DNA of 64,000 nucleotides from Clostridia bacterium (GTDB taxonomy: Bacteria > Bacillota > Clostridia > Lachnospirales > Lachnospiraceae). This document shows, in pieces, positions 34,147 to 42,449 of the stretch. The position numbers and the translations under genes are program-made. Position 1 is the stretch's first letter, and every line of letters begins with the position of its first letter. The notes below the pieces were generated by a model. That model was not told the origin of the DNA. It ran no database searches and was given only the letters and a program-made list of their open reading frames with translations. The stretch lies in contig CAJTAK010000001.1 of the NCBI GenBank assembly GCA_910574255.1, positions 570,355 through 634,354 on the forward strand. Direction: 5' to 3'.

Positions 34147-34659
34147 TTAACGGTGGTGACGGCCGCCGTGATGTCCTCCGCCGTGATGACCGTAATTGCC
34201 GCTGCTGTTACTCTGATTCACAGTTCCGTAACAGCTGCCCCCATTTTGACAGACGCCGTTTATATCACAGCTTCCATTCTGAATACAGGTTCCGTTCTGA
34301 TAACAGGGAGCATTGGTGCAGGGTGAGCCGCTGCAAATGCCTCCGTTCTGACAGACACCGTTCACATCACAGAGATTGTTGCCTGTGCAATAGCCGTTTT
34401 CATAGCAGGCGGCAAAAGCCGGTGCTGTATCCGGTGACTGAGCCGATATGGCTTCCGGCGCTGCCGGTGCGGCACCTGCTGCATCGGTATTATCTGCTGT
34501 ATCAGAGGCTTGGCTTCTGCCCGCCGTGTAGGAAGACATATGAGTGCTCTTTGCACGTCTAGTATGATGGCCGGAATGAGCCAGAGCCGCATTGGACAGG
34601 GAGCCTGCCAGAGCAAGTGCCATTGTCAGAGATAACATGATTTTTAAGCATCTTTTCAT
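34147..34659 (-). CDS. Secreted Cys/His-rich repeat protein
   Basis: The ATG at 34659 follows AGGAGG and gives 170 residues beginning with a signal peptide (MKRCLKIMLSLTMALALAGS, cleavage probably near NAALA). A Thr/Ala/Pro-rich spacer leads to a block of Cys-rich units (CYENGYC, CDVNGVCQNGGIC, CYQNGTC, CDINGVCQNGGSC), and the C-terminus is histidine-glycine-rich (HHGGGHHGGRHHR). The even number and regular spacing of Cys suggest disulfide or metal binding outside the cell; the His tail suggests zinc, copper or nickel. The family is not one I can name. It is monocistronic. Confidence 0.75.
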   Translation of the reverse strand: MKRCLKIMLSLTMALALAGSLSNAALAHSGHHTRRAKSTHMSSYTAGRSQASDTADNTDAAGAAPAAPEAISAQSPDTAPAFAACYENGYCTGNNLCDVNGVCQNGGICSGSPCTNAPCYQNGTCIQNGSCDINGVCQNGGSCYGTVNQSNSSGNYGHHGGGHHGGRHHR

Positions 34660-34968
34660 TGTTATTAACCTCCTGGTTTGGTTTTGCAATATCCTTACAG
34701 CTTTACAATAGGAATCCGAGTTTGCATTTCATGCATAATATGCTTGAAGGAATAGGAGCCTTTCACGGAATACGTGTTTCTTTTTATCCCGCCTGGGATA
34801 TTGCGTGCCTGAACCGTGGAAACTATACAGGGATCAGGCTTATATATAGTATAACACAAATCATACGTGATATGGGAACTGAATTGCTGAAAAATCAACA
34901 TAAAAATGCTGAAAGCAGGAATTTTTGGAAGCAGATAATATTTTTAGAAAAAACTTTTGAAATAACAG

Positions 34969-34996
34969 TTGACAATTGTTGAAACTATGGTATTAT
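34969..34996 (+). promoter_or_regulatory. Promoter of the hexitol operon
   Basis: A perfect TTGACA (34969-34974) and TATTAT (34991-34996) are separated by 16 bases. The region 34660-34968 upstream, between the two divergent genes, shows nothing further that I can support. Confidence 0.75.
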
Positions 34997-35039
34997 ATAG
35001 TTGAAGTTGTTAAAACAACAGATAGATGATTGTTGTTTC
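34976..35039. promoter_or_regulatory. Repeated TTGTT/AAC motifs, probable operators
   Basis: TTGTTGAAAC (34976-34985) lies in the promoter spacer. GTTGTTAAAACAAC (35006-35019) is an inverted repeat just after the -10 box, and ATTGTTGTTTC (35029-35039) follows. The DeoR-family repressor encoded third in the operon is the likely binder. Confidence 0.6.
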
Positions 35040-35043
35040 AAAA

Positions 35044-35094
35044 GAATGAAAGTTTCGTGACTTTACCCTTTAGTACCGTTGCGCAGCAACTTAA
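35044..35094 (+). repeat. Truncated family-B repeat
   Basis: GAATGAAAGTTTC (35044-35056) is joined directly to GTGACTTTACCCTTTAGTACC and the tail GTTGCGCAGCAACTTAA. Compared with the full copies, the entire left arm and about 20 bases of the right arm are missing. The conserved tail ends 1-3 bases before the AAGGAGG of the pfkB-family gene. Confidence 0.8.
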
Positions 35095-35109
35095 AAAGGA
35101 GGTTTTACC

Positions 35110-36042
35110 ATGATTTACACAGTCACACTGAATCCGGCCCTGGACAAAACGGTTGAGATTCCATCCCTGACCGTAGACAGCGTCAACCGCATCACTGCCA
35201 TGCGGACCGACCCGGGCGGAAAAGGCATCAACGTGTCCAAGGTTATAAAGAAGCTGGGCGGCGAAAGCACAGCCACAGGCATTCTGGGAGGAGCCACAGG
35301 CCGGGCCATATCCTCCGCCTTAGAAGCCATGGGGATCAAAACCGGCTTCTGGTTCGTAGAGGGAGAGACACGAACCAACCTGAAAGTCATCGACCCAGTC
35401 AACCATACCAACACCGATCTCAACGAACCGGGTGTCACCGTATCCGAAGAAATCCTGAACGGTCTTTTACAGGAGCTGCTGCTGGAGGTAAATGAGGGAG
35501 ATATTGTAGTATTATCCGGCAGCCTGCCAAAAGGTTCCCCCAAGGATACCTATGCCGTCTGGGTGAGAGCCTGTAAGAAAGCAGGAGCCAAGGTAATTCT
35601 GGATGCGGACGGAGAGCTGTTAGCGGAGGGCCTGAAAGCATCCCCTTACCTCATAAAACCCAACAACCACGAGCTCTCAGCACTCATAGGAGAAAAGCTG
35701 GAAACACCAGAGGAATTAGAAAAGGCTGCCCGTGACTTAATGAAAAAACACACCATAGCAAAAATCGTAATATCCATGGGAGGCGCCGGAGCCCTATACA
35801 TAACAGAGGAAGAAACCCTCTACGCCGAAGGCTTAAAGGTCCCGGTAAAAAGCACCGTAGGAGCCGGAGACAGCGTAGTAGCCGCCCTAGCCATATCTGA
35901 GGAATCAGGAAAGAGCTTAGAAGATACCGTATGTCTTTCCACCGCCACCGGAGCCGCCAACGTTATGTGCAGCGGAACCCAGGCCGCCGAATATGACACC
36001 ATCAAAACCCTGATACCCAAAGTCATATTCCGCAGGCTGTAA
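35110..36042 (+). CDS. pfkB: 1-phosphofructokinase family kinase (PfkB/LacC type)
   Basis: This 310-residue protein has both PfkB signatures: PGGKGINVSKVIKKLGG near residues 36-52 and the ATP/anion-hole motif STVGAGDSVVAALAI near 245-260, with the catalytic Asp in GAGD. The opening MIYTVTLNPALDKTVEIP is typical of the FruK/LacC branch, which phosphorylates fructose-1-phosphate or tagatose-6-phosphate. It is the first gene of an operon with a SorE-like dehydrogenase and a mannitol-type PTS. Fructose-1-phosphate or a related ketohexose phosphate is therefore the likely substrate. Confidence 0.9.
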   Translation: MIYTVTLNPALDKTVEIPSLTVDSVNRITAMRTDPGGKGINVSKVIKKLGGESTATGILGGATGRAISSALEAMGIKTGFWFVEGETRTNLKVIDPVNHTNTDLNEPGVTVSEEILNGLLQELLLEVNEGDIVVLSGSLPKGSPKDTYAVWVRACKKAGAKVILDADGELLAEGLKASPYLIKPNNHELSALIGEKLETPEELEKAARDLMKKHTIAKIVISMGGAGALYITEEETLYAEGLKVPVKSTVGAGDSVVAALAISEESGKSLEDTVCLSTATGAANVMCSGTQAAEYDTIKTLIPKVIFRRL

Positions 36043-36248
36043 CCAGTAGTCCGTGCTGAAAACCCTTGTGCAAATATTTCAGTCCATTTTCCCAATTGCA
36101 CAAGCCCAGAATACTCAGTACAGCCCGCCCCACCAAAATAGCAACAATTTTTAGCAAAGCGTCCCCTTTAGAAAAACCCGTCCCCCAAAACCCAAAATTG
36201 TTGCAATCCCCCCAAAATTCAAATATCATAAAGAAAGGAACTTTTATT

Positions 36249-37517
36249 ATGAAAGCAAAAGCAGTAAGATTACACGGAGCCAACGATTTAAGACTGGATG
36301 AGTTCGAACTCCCGGAGATCACCGATGACGAAATCCTCGTCAAAGTCGTATCCGACAGCATCTGCATGTCCACCTACAAATGCGCCATCCTGGGCGCCGA
36401 TCACAAGCGTGTCCACGATGACGTAGCAGACCATCCCGCCATTATGGGCCATGAATTTGCAGGAGACATCGTAAAGGTAGGCAAAAATCATCAGGACAAA
36501 TTCAAACCCGGAATGAAATTCACCCTGCAGCCGGCCCTGAATTACAAGGGAACCATGTGGAGCCCGGGATACTCCTACGAATTCTTCGGCGGAGACTGCA
36601 CCTACTGCATCCTCCCCGCAGAGGTAATGGAGCTTAACTGCCTCTTTGAGTACACCGGCCGTGCCTACTACGAAGCATCCTTAGCAGAGCCCATGTCCTG
36701 CAGCATCGGCGCATTTAACGCAGCCTACCACACAAAAATGGGCGTTTACACCCACGAAATGGGAATTAAAAATGGCGGAAAGCTGGCTATTATGGCAGGC
36801 GCAGGACCCATGGGACTTGGCGCGCTCACTTATGCCCTCCATCGGGATGCACGTCCCTCCATGGTAGTTGTAACTGATGTAAATGCGGAGCGTCTGGCCC
36901 GTGCAGAAGAGCTGTTCCCTGTAGAGGAAGCAAAAAAAGAGGGCATTGAACTCCACTTTGTAAATATGAGCGATTACGAAGATCCGGTAGCAAAGCTTCG
37001 TGAGATTTCCGGCGGAACCGGTTTTGATGACGTATTCTGCTATGCGCCGGTTGCTGTAGTCATTCAGCAGTCCAGTGAAATTCTGGGCCGTGACGGCTGT
37101 CTGAACTTCTTTGCGGGTCCTACGGACAACAAGTTCAGTGCAACCATGAACTTTTATGATGTACACTACAATTCCACCCACGTTATGGGAACTACCGGCG
37201 GAAACACGGACGATATGCTGGAATCCTTAAAGCTTACGGCAGCAGGACGCATCAATCCGGCCGTTATGGTAACACACATCGGGGGCCTGGATGCCGTGGT
37301 GGATACCACCCTGAACCTGCCGAAGATTCCGGGCGGCAAAAAGCTCATTTACACCCACTTGACTATGCCGCTCACCGCCCTGACCGAGCTTCGCACAAAG
37401 GGCGAGACCCAGAAGGACAAGCGTCTGGTTGCTTTGGCCGACATTGTAGATGCGCATCAGGGCTTATGGTGCCCGGAGGCAGAGGAATATTTACTTGAAA
37501 ACTTTATCACCGAATAA
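36249..37517 (+). CDS. Zinc-type dehydrogenase, L-sorbose-1-phosphate reductase-like
   Basis: The ATG at 36249 (protein MKAKAVRLHGANDLRLDEFE) has AAAGGA nine bases upstream; the frame extending back to 36066 is untranslated leader. The 422-residue medium-chain dehydrogenase has GHEFAGDIVKVGKN, the Rossmann loop MAGAGPMGLGALTYAL, and the long insertions and C-terminal region (GGLDAVVDTTLNLPKIPGGK) that I associate with SorE. SorE interconverts L-sorbose-1-phosphate and D-glucitol-6-phosphate. The four-Cys structural zinc lobe is absent. In this operon it probably oxidises an imported hexitol phosphate to a ketohexose phosphate. Confidence 0.8.
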   Translation: MKAKAVRLHGANDLRLDEFELPEITDDEILVKVVSDSICMSTYKCAILGADHKRVHDDVADHPAIMGHEFAGDIVKVGKNHQDKFKPGMKFTLQPALNYKGTMWSPGYSYEFFGGDCTYCILPAEVMELNCLFEYTGRAYYEASLAEPMSCSIGAFNAAYHTKMGVYTHEMGIKNGGKLAIMAGAGPMGLGALTYALHRDARPSMVVVTDVNAERLARAEELFPVEEAKKEGIELHFVNMSDYEDPVAKLREISGGTGFDDVFCYAPVAVVIQQSSEILGRDGCLNFFAGPTDNKFSATMNFYDVHYNSTHVMGTTGGNTDDMLESLKLTAAGRINPAVMVTHIGGLDAVVDTTLNLPKIPGGKKLIYTHLTMPLTALTELRTKGETQKDKRLVALADIVDAHQGLWCPEAEEYLLENFITE

Positions 37518-37529
37518 AACCGTCAAGGG

Positions 37530-37563
37530 CTCCGGTCCGTGAGCTTCTTGGCCCGGACTGGAG
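37530..37563 (+). promoter_or_regulatory. Hairpin covering the DeoR ribosome-binding site
   Basis: CTCCGGTCCG (37530-37539) pairs with CGGACTGGAG (37554-37563) with one wobble. The right arm contains the first part of the GGAGGA Shine-Dalgarno (37560-37565) of the DeoR gene. Translation of the repressor could thus be held low, or coupled to translation of the dehydrogenase, whose stop codon is 13 bases upstream of the stem. Confidence 0.6.
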
Positions 37564-37571
37564 GAACGAAT

Positions 37572-38333
37572 ATGGATTCAATGGAAACACGGAGAAATGC
37601 CATTGTAGATTTGATTAATGAAAACGGAACCATCAGCTTTTCCCAGCTTAAGGATGCATTTCCGAATGTATCGGAAATGACCCTGCGCACGGACTTAAAG
37701 CTTCTGGATGAGGCAAAACGAATCTTAAGGATACATGGAGGGGCAAAATCCGTTCAGGTGATCATCGGCACCGATGACTTTCTGCATAAAAAATCTGTCC
37801 GCAATATTCCGGAGAAACAGAAGATTGCGGAGAAGGCATTGACCCTGTTGCGGCCGGATACCACTGTATTTCTGGATTCCGGCAGTACGACCACGGTGTT
37901 TGCACGGCAATTTCCCGATCAGTCCAATCTGATCTACACCACAGGCTTAAGCTGTGCCACGGAGCTTGCCAATCTGTCCTGGCCTACAGTTATGCTTCCT
38001 GGCGGGAAGCTGAACCGCTATAGTCAAAGCGTTTTTGGCTTTTCCGCCATCAAGGAGCTGGAGGGTGTGAACTTTCATCAGGTGTTCCTGGGCATTACAG
38101 GCTATCACACGACCGCAGGCTTTAGCTGCGGCATCCGGGATGAAGCGATTCTCAAAAAAACCGCAATCCGGCAGTCGGATCAGGTAATTGTACTGATGGA
38201 TTCCAGCAAGCTTGGACTGAAATCCAGCTTTCACATCTGCGGTCTGGAAGAGATTGACATCGTAGTTTCGGACGGGAAGCTTCCGCAGGAATTTCTGGAG
38301 GAATGCAGGAAGCATCAGGTGGAGGTATTGTAA
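37572..38333 (+). CDS. DeoR family transcriptional repressor
   Basis: The ATG at 37572 follows GGAGGA by 6 bases, giving 253 residues. The N-terminal HTH (ISFSQLKDAFPNVSEMTLRTDLKLLDEAKRI in two stretches) and the C-terminal sensor (TTVFLDSGSTTTVFARQF, FLGITGYHTTAGFSC, VIVLMDSSKLGLKS) are standard for DeoR. As the third gene of the hexitol operon it probably represses the promoter at 35.0 kb and is released by a phosphorylated sugar. Mannitol PTS genes in Firmicutes are more often controlled by the activator MtlR, so a DeoR repressor here is a variation. Confidence 0.9.
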   Translation: MDSMETRRNAIVDLINENGTISFSQLKDAFPNVSEMTLRTDLKLLDEAKRILRIHGGAKSVQVIIGTDDFLHKKSVRNIPEKQKIAEKALTLLRPDTTVFLDSGSTTTVFARQFPDQSNLIYTTGLSCATELANLSWPTVMLPGGKLNRYSQSVFGFSAIKELEGVNFHQVFLGITGYHTTAGFSCGIRDEAILKKTAIRQSDQVIVLMDSSKLGLKSSFHICGLEEIDIVVSDGKLPQEFLEECRKHQVEVL

Positions 38334-38381
38334 AAAACGTGTTTTCATTGTTCGTCCTATAAAATGGAAAGAGGTTGCGGA

Positions 38382-38602
38382 ACTTTAAATCAGTAATATC
38401 CTGTCAGTGCACAGATCAATTTACAGACACATCTCTTTGTGGCTGGAAATTGATCTAGAAAAGGGTGTACGGACAGGATATTACGGGACTTTAAATCAGT
38501 AATATTCTGTCAGTGCACAGATCAATTTACAGACACATCTCTTTGTGGCTGGAAATTGATCTAGAAAAGGGTGTACGGACAGGATATTACGGGACTTTAA
38601 AT
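38382..38602 (+). repeat. Two tandem copies of the family-A hairpin repeat
   Basis: The boundary sequence ACTTTAAAT occurs at 38382, 38488 and 38594, so two 106-bp units stand head to tail. They differ at a single base within the unit (C at 38400, T at 38506). In the first unit GTAATATCCTGTC (38393-38405) pairs perfectly with GACAGGATATTAC (38472-38484), and AGATCAATTT pairs with AAATTGATCT inside it. The last boundary runs straight into the AGGAGG of the PTS gene. Confidence 0.92.
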
Positions 38603-38615
38603 AGGAGGGACTACT

Positions 38616-40478
38616 TTGAAGAATAAAGTACAGCGTTTTGGCAAATTTTTATCAGCTATGGTTATGCCGAACATCGGCGCACTGATTGCTTTTGGTTTTC
38701 TTGCTGCATTATTTATAGATACTGGCTGGATTCCCAACAAGGGCTTCAACAGTATGGTCGGCCCCATGCTGACTTATCTGATACCGATTCTGATTGCATC
38801 CACCGGCGGCCGTATGATTGGCGGAGACAGAGGCCGGGTGGTTGGAGCTATCGCTGTCATTGGTGCCATTTTAAGCAATACGGATATTACCATGCTTATG
38901 GCGGCAATGGTAATGGGGCCTTTGGCGGGCTTCTGCGTTAAGAAGTTTGACCAGTTTATGGAAGGCCATATGCCTGCCGGCTTTGAGATGCTGATTAATA
39001 ACTTTTCCGCCGGCATTCTGGGTATGCTGCTGGCTATGCTGGGTTACATACTGATTGGACCGATTATGAGCGGTATTCTGGCAGTTCTTGCCGCAGGAGT
39101 TACATTTTTGGTAGAACACAGCCTGCTTCCCGTGGCGGCCGTATTCATTGAACCTGCAAAGGTCCTGTTTTTGAATAATGCGATTAACCATGGTGTATTT
39201 ACACCCATTGCAACGCTTCAGGCGGCAGATGCGGGAAAATCCATTATGTATATGCTGGAGGCAAATCCGGGCCCGGGCCTTGGCGTTCTCTTGGCCTACA
39301 TGTTCTTCTGCAAGGATAAGACAACAAAGGATTCCGCTCCGGGTGCGGTTGTCATCCATCTCTTAGGCGGTATCCATGAGATTTATTTCCCATATATTCT
39401 AATGAATCCACTTGTTATCATTGCTCCCATTCTGGGAAATATGGCAGCGATTCTCTGGTACACCATCACGGGTGCAGGACTGGTCGGTCCCGCATCACCG
39501 GGCTCCGTTATTGCTTACCTGATGATGACGCCGGGTTCGGATATGGTAAAGGTGATTGTGGGCGTTCTGATTGCCGCAGGTGTTTCCTTTGCGGTGGCCT
39601 CTCCGCTTGTAAAGATGGCAGGCGGCAAGAGCCTGGAGGAAGCTCAGAGTGAGATGGCGGCCAGAAAAGCAGAAGCCAAAGGGCAGGCAGTAGTTCCGGG
39701 TACCATTGAGAAAGCTTCGGCTGTTAAAAAGATTGTTTTTGCCTGTGACGCAGGCATGGGTTCCTCCGCTATGGGCGCAACCAAGTTCCGCAACCGCATC
39801 AAGGGCAACCGCCCGGATATTACGGTAATTAATACCTCTGTGGATAATATTCCCGGAGACTGCGATATTGCGGTAGTGCAGACTACTTTGGCTGAACGGG
39901 CAAAGAAGTCAGCGCCCCAGGCACAGCTTATTACTATCGGGAACTTCCTGGCAGATCCGGCGCTGGACGCTCTGTATGTACAGCTGACCACAGGCGATCA
40001 GCCGGCGGCGCCAGCAGGAGAGAACACGGACATTGTGATTCCGGATGTGCCCATTAAGAAAAACATTCTTGTGGAAGAGGGCATCAAGCTGGGACAAAAG
40101 CCTGTGACAAAGGAAGAAGCTATCCAGGCGGCAGGTGAGCTGTTGGAGAAGCTTGGCTATGTAGACGGGACCTATGTGGCAGCTATGCAGGAGAGGGAAA
40201 AGCTTGTTACTACCTACATGGGGATGGGAGTTGCCATTCCTCATGGAACGACCCAGGCAAAGGGCACGGTGAAGAAGAGCGGTATTGTATTCTTCCAGTA
40301 TCCCGAGGGTGTTGATTTTGGAGATGAGAAAGCTCAGCTTGTGTTTGGTATTGCAGGTGTGGGCGATGAGCATCTGGATCTTTTGGGAAATCTGTGTACG
40401 CTTTTGGAGGATGAGGCAAGATTGGAAACCTTGAAGACTACAGATGATGTGGCATGGGTATTGGAGCAGTTGGCGTAA
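38616..40478 (+). CDS. mtlA: Mannitol-type PTS transporter EIICBA
   Basis: The gene starts with TTG behind AGGAGG at 6 bases and encodes 620 residues. EIIC is first (about 1-340, multi-span, with GGRMIGGDRGRVVGA and HLLGGIHEIYFPYIL). EIIB follows, with phospho-Cys377 in FACDAGMGSSAMG. EIIA is last, with phospho-His543 in GVAIPHGT. It matches the fused E. coli MtlA design; many Firmicutes encode EIIA separately. It imports and phosphorylates a hexitol, by family mannitol. No MtlD-type dehydrogenase is present in the window; the SorE-like enzyme takes that place in the operon. Confidence 0.92.
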   Translation: MKNKVQRFGKFLSAMVMPNIGALIAFGFLAALFIDTGWIPNKGFNSMVGPMLTYLIPILIASTGGRMIGGDRGRVVGAIAVIGAILSNTDITMLMAAMVMGPLAGFCVKKFDQFMEGHMPAGFEMLINNFSAGILGMLLAMLGYILIGPIMSGILAVLAAGVTFLVEHSLLPVAAVFIEPAKVLFLNNAINHGVFTPIATLQAADAGKSIMYMLEANPGPGLGVLLAYMFFCKDKTTKDSAPGAVVIHLLGGIHEIYFPYILMNPLVIIAPILGNMAAILWYTITGAGLVGPASPGSVIAYLMMTPGSDMVKVIVGVLIAAGVSFAVASPLVKMAGGKSLEEAQSEMAARKAEAKGQAVVPGTIEKASAVKKIVFACDAGMGSSAMGATKFRNRIKGNRPDITVINTSVDNIPGDCDIAVVQTTLAERAKKSAPQAQLITIGNFLADPALDALYVQLTTGDQPAAPAGENTDIVIPDVPIKKNILVEEGIKLGQKPVTKEEAIQAAGELLEKLGYVDGTYVAAMQEREKLVTTYMGMGVAIPHGTTQAKGTVKKSGIVFFQYPEGVDFGDEKAQLVFGIAGVGDEHLDLLGNLCTLLEDEARLETLKTTDDVAWVLEQLA

Positions 40479-40716
40479 GCATAAATTTATATGGATAAAA
40501 ATAAATGGCTCTCGGAGGATGTCCGAGGGCATTTATTATGGAAAAAAACGAGAAATAGAATCTTCTATTTCTACAAGATAGTGGTTTACCAGCCCTCAAG
40601 TACATTATATAATCATTTTAAATGGGATGCACGTCAATAAGCGGACAGGATACCCCATTTGCAACACAGCAAAGTTACGGAGTAATTGTTTCTCACAGGA
40701 ATAGGGGGAAATGCAT

Positions 40717-41133
40717 ATGGCATATGATTTGGAAAAAGAAAAAAGAGAAGCAATCGCCGCAGGATACCGGGCTCTCAACAGTCTCAGGACTGCGCAGAAC
40801 GATTTGAACAGTGCAAAAAGTTGGGGCCTATGGGATATGTTTGGCGGAGGATTTTTTTCTACTATGATCAAGCGTTCCAAAATGGATGCTGCAAAACAAA
40901 ATATGGATCAGGCAAAATACGAACTTCAAAATTTCAGCCGGGAATTGAGAGATGTAAGCATCTCTTATAATCTGGAGATGGAAACGGGAGATTTTCTTTC
41001 CTTTGCAGACTGGTTCTTTGACGGATTTTTTGTAGACTGGATGGTTCAGGACAGGATCAACAATGCAAGGGTCCAGGTTGCGGAAGCCATCCGGCAGGTT
41101 GAAAATATCTTAAGACGGTTGCAGAGCTTTTAA
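40717..41133 (+). CDS. Hypothetical coiled-coil protein
   Basis: The ATG at 40717 lies 7 bases after AGGGGGAA; the ATG at 40711 is too close to it. The 138-residue protein (MAYDLEKEKREAIAAGYRAL) has two long helical coiled-coil stretches around a short hydrophobic, glycine-rich centre (WGLWDMFGGGFFSTMIKRS) and a second aromatic patch (FADWFFDGFFVDWMVQDRI). It has no signal peptide. I recall similar uncharacterised proteins in clostridia, but no function. It is convergent with the XRE-type gene that follows. Confidence 0.65.
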   Translation: MAYDLEKEKREAIAAGYRALNSLRTAQNDLNSAKSWGLWDMFGGGFFSTMIKRSKMDAAKQNMDQAKYELQNFSRELRDVSISYNLEMETGDFLSFADWFFDGFFVDWMVQDRINNARVQVAEAIRQVENILRRLQSF

Positions 41134-41140
41134 GTAGCCA

Positions 41141-41656
41141 TTATTTTAATCGCTCTTTTTCTGCATTTAATAACGCAATATTTATGTTATTTTCGCTGGC
41201 GGTTTTATCCACCCACAGATTCAGGGAATCAACGGCAAGGGATACCTCATCCAGCTTTTTACTGATAAATGCAAAGTCCCTGATCTCGTCATCCGTTATC
41301 TTTCCATCCCGGGCAATCTGGATAAGGCGGCCGGTTAAGGGATTGATCTCGTTTAAGCTGGCGATGGTTTCTAAAATGATATTGGATAACTCCGACACCT
41401 CGATTTCCGGAACATAGCGGGCGCCGATGGTACATTTATGGGAACAGTAGTAATTGCACAGGTCCGGCCTTTTGTAGCAATCTGCCATTTGAACAATATC
41501 ATAAGGCGTGGGTTCCTGCAGCTCGTATTCGATTTTTTCAATTCTGGAGGCAGAGATGCCCGCCATCTTCTCGCTGGCCTTTTCACGTGTCAGGCCCTGT
41601 TCTTCCCGGCAGAGCTGATAAATGTTTTTATTTTCCCGTACGGATTGTTTGCCCAT
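41141..41656 (-). CDS. XRE-family helix-turn-helix protein
   Basis: This 171-residue protein has an N-terminal HTH_3 domain (about 10-65, IYQLCREEQGLTREKASEKM, then ISASRIEKIEYELQEP and PYDIVQMADCYKRPDLCNYYC). A Cys/His cluster (CNYYCSHKC) follows, then a helical C-terminal domain (about 85-165). The Cys/His cluster might bind a metal. AGGGAG lies upstream of the ATG. Its target is unknown; it converges with the coiled-coil gene and diverges from the small genes at 41.8-42.2 kb. Confidence 0.75.
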   Translation of the reverse strand: MGKQSVRENKNIYQLCREEQGLTREKASEKMAGISASRIEKIEYELQEPTPYDIVQMADCYKRPDLCNYYCSHKCTIGARYVPEIEVSELSNIILETIASLNEINPLTGRLIQIARDGKITDDEIRDFAFISKKLDEVSLAVDSLNLWVDKTASENNINIALLNAEKERLK

Positions 41657-41777
41657 AAGAAATTACTCCCTTATCTCTCGAAAGTTGGGAAATATACCAG
41701 GCTATATCCCTTTACCCGGTGTGTATTTTTACCCTATTCCCCATTATACTGAAAACATGCGGAAACGGCAAGTAAAT

Positions 41778-41915
41778 ATGAAATGGGATGAGCGAATGGG
41801 TACGGAAAAACGGATGCGGTTAATTCGGATACTTGAAAAAATGGAGCAGAATCCGGAATTCAGCAAAAAAATAGGAATCAGAAATAAATCGGATTTCAGG
41901 CAGGATAAGAGCTGA
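41778..41915 (+). CDS. Possible small basic protein
   Basis: A 45-residue frame begins MKWDERMGTEKRMRLIRILE and ends in a polar tail. It could start seven codons earlier at 41757. No strong ribosome site precedes either ATG, so it is supported only by a plausible helical composition and its place between a divergent regulator and a membrane-peptide gene. Confidence 0.35.
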   Translation: MKWDERMGTEKRMRLIRILEKMEQNPEFSKKIGIRNKSDFRQDKS

Positions 41916-41985
41916 GAGAGCGTTTCCGGAATACTTAGCTCATTTTAGTGAGCCAGCGGTGCGGGCTGGCAGATGGAGGTTAAAA

Positions 41986-42198
41986 ATGTTAACACTGTTA
42001 TTTGCAGTATGTATGATTTGGTTTTTTGGAAAATTATTTTTGTTTGGTCTTAAAGCGACTTGGGGAATAACGAAGTTTTTGGTGACCATTGTGCTGCTGC
42101 CGCTGATATTAATTATAATGGCTGTCAGTGGGATGCTTTATGTAGCTTTTTTCATTTTGCTTGTGGGAGGTATTGCAGCAGGCATCAGCAAAAATTAG
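41986..42198 (+). CDS. Small two-helix membrane protein
   Basis: The ATG at 41986 follows GGAGGT by 5 bases, giving 70 residues. Two hydrophobic stretches (MLTLLFAVCMIWFFGKLFLF and a longer one centred on IIMAVSGMLYVAFFILLVGG) make it a small integral membrane protein with a short GISKN tail. No family is recognised. Confidence 0.65.
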   Translation: MLTLLFAVCMIWFFGKLFLFGLKATWGITKFLVTIVLLPLILIIMAVSGMLYVAFFILLVGGIAAGISKN

Positions 42199-42449
42199 GG
42201 AATATTACAGGGAAGCCAGCCGGGATGTGATTTTGTTACGTTCAGGCTGGCATTCATATTTATCAATACTTTGTAGTTCTCATTATTAAAGATAAAAAGA
42301 GTAAAGATTATTTGCAATATCTATGATATAATCTTGTGGGTGGAACGAGAAAACCGGAATTGCTGCTGTGCGGGAAATTGAGCGGCGAACAATTCAGGGG
42401 TCATGCCGCCGCTTAAGGCGGATAATACAAGACAGAATAAGGGGGAAAC

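Noticed and set aside
34147..34562. Plus-strand frame (from 33807) covering the Cys/His-rich protein region
   Set aside because: It runs across a conserved kinase start and shows Arg/Cys-rich shadow composition; the minus-strand frame has a signal peptide and AGGAGG.
36066..36248. 61-codon extension of the SorE-like dehydrogenase
   Set aside because: The sequence is Pro/Asn-rich without family similarity, and AAAGGA marks the later start.
38382..38602. CRISPR-like array
   Set aside because: There are only two 106-bp units without short repeats and unique spacers, and no cas genes.
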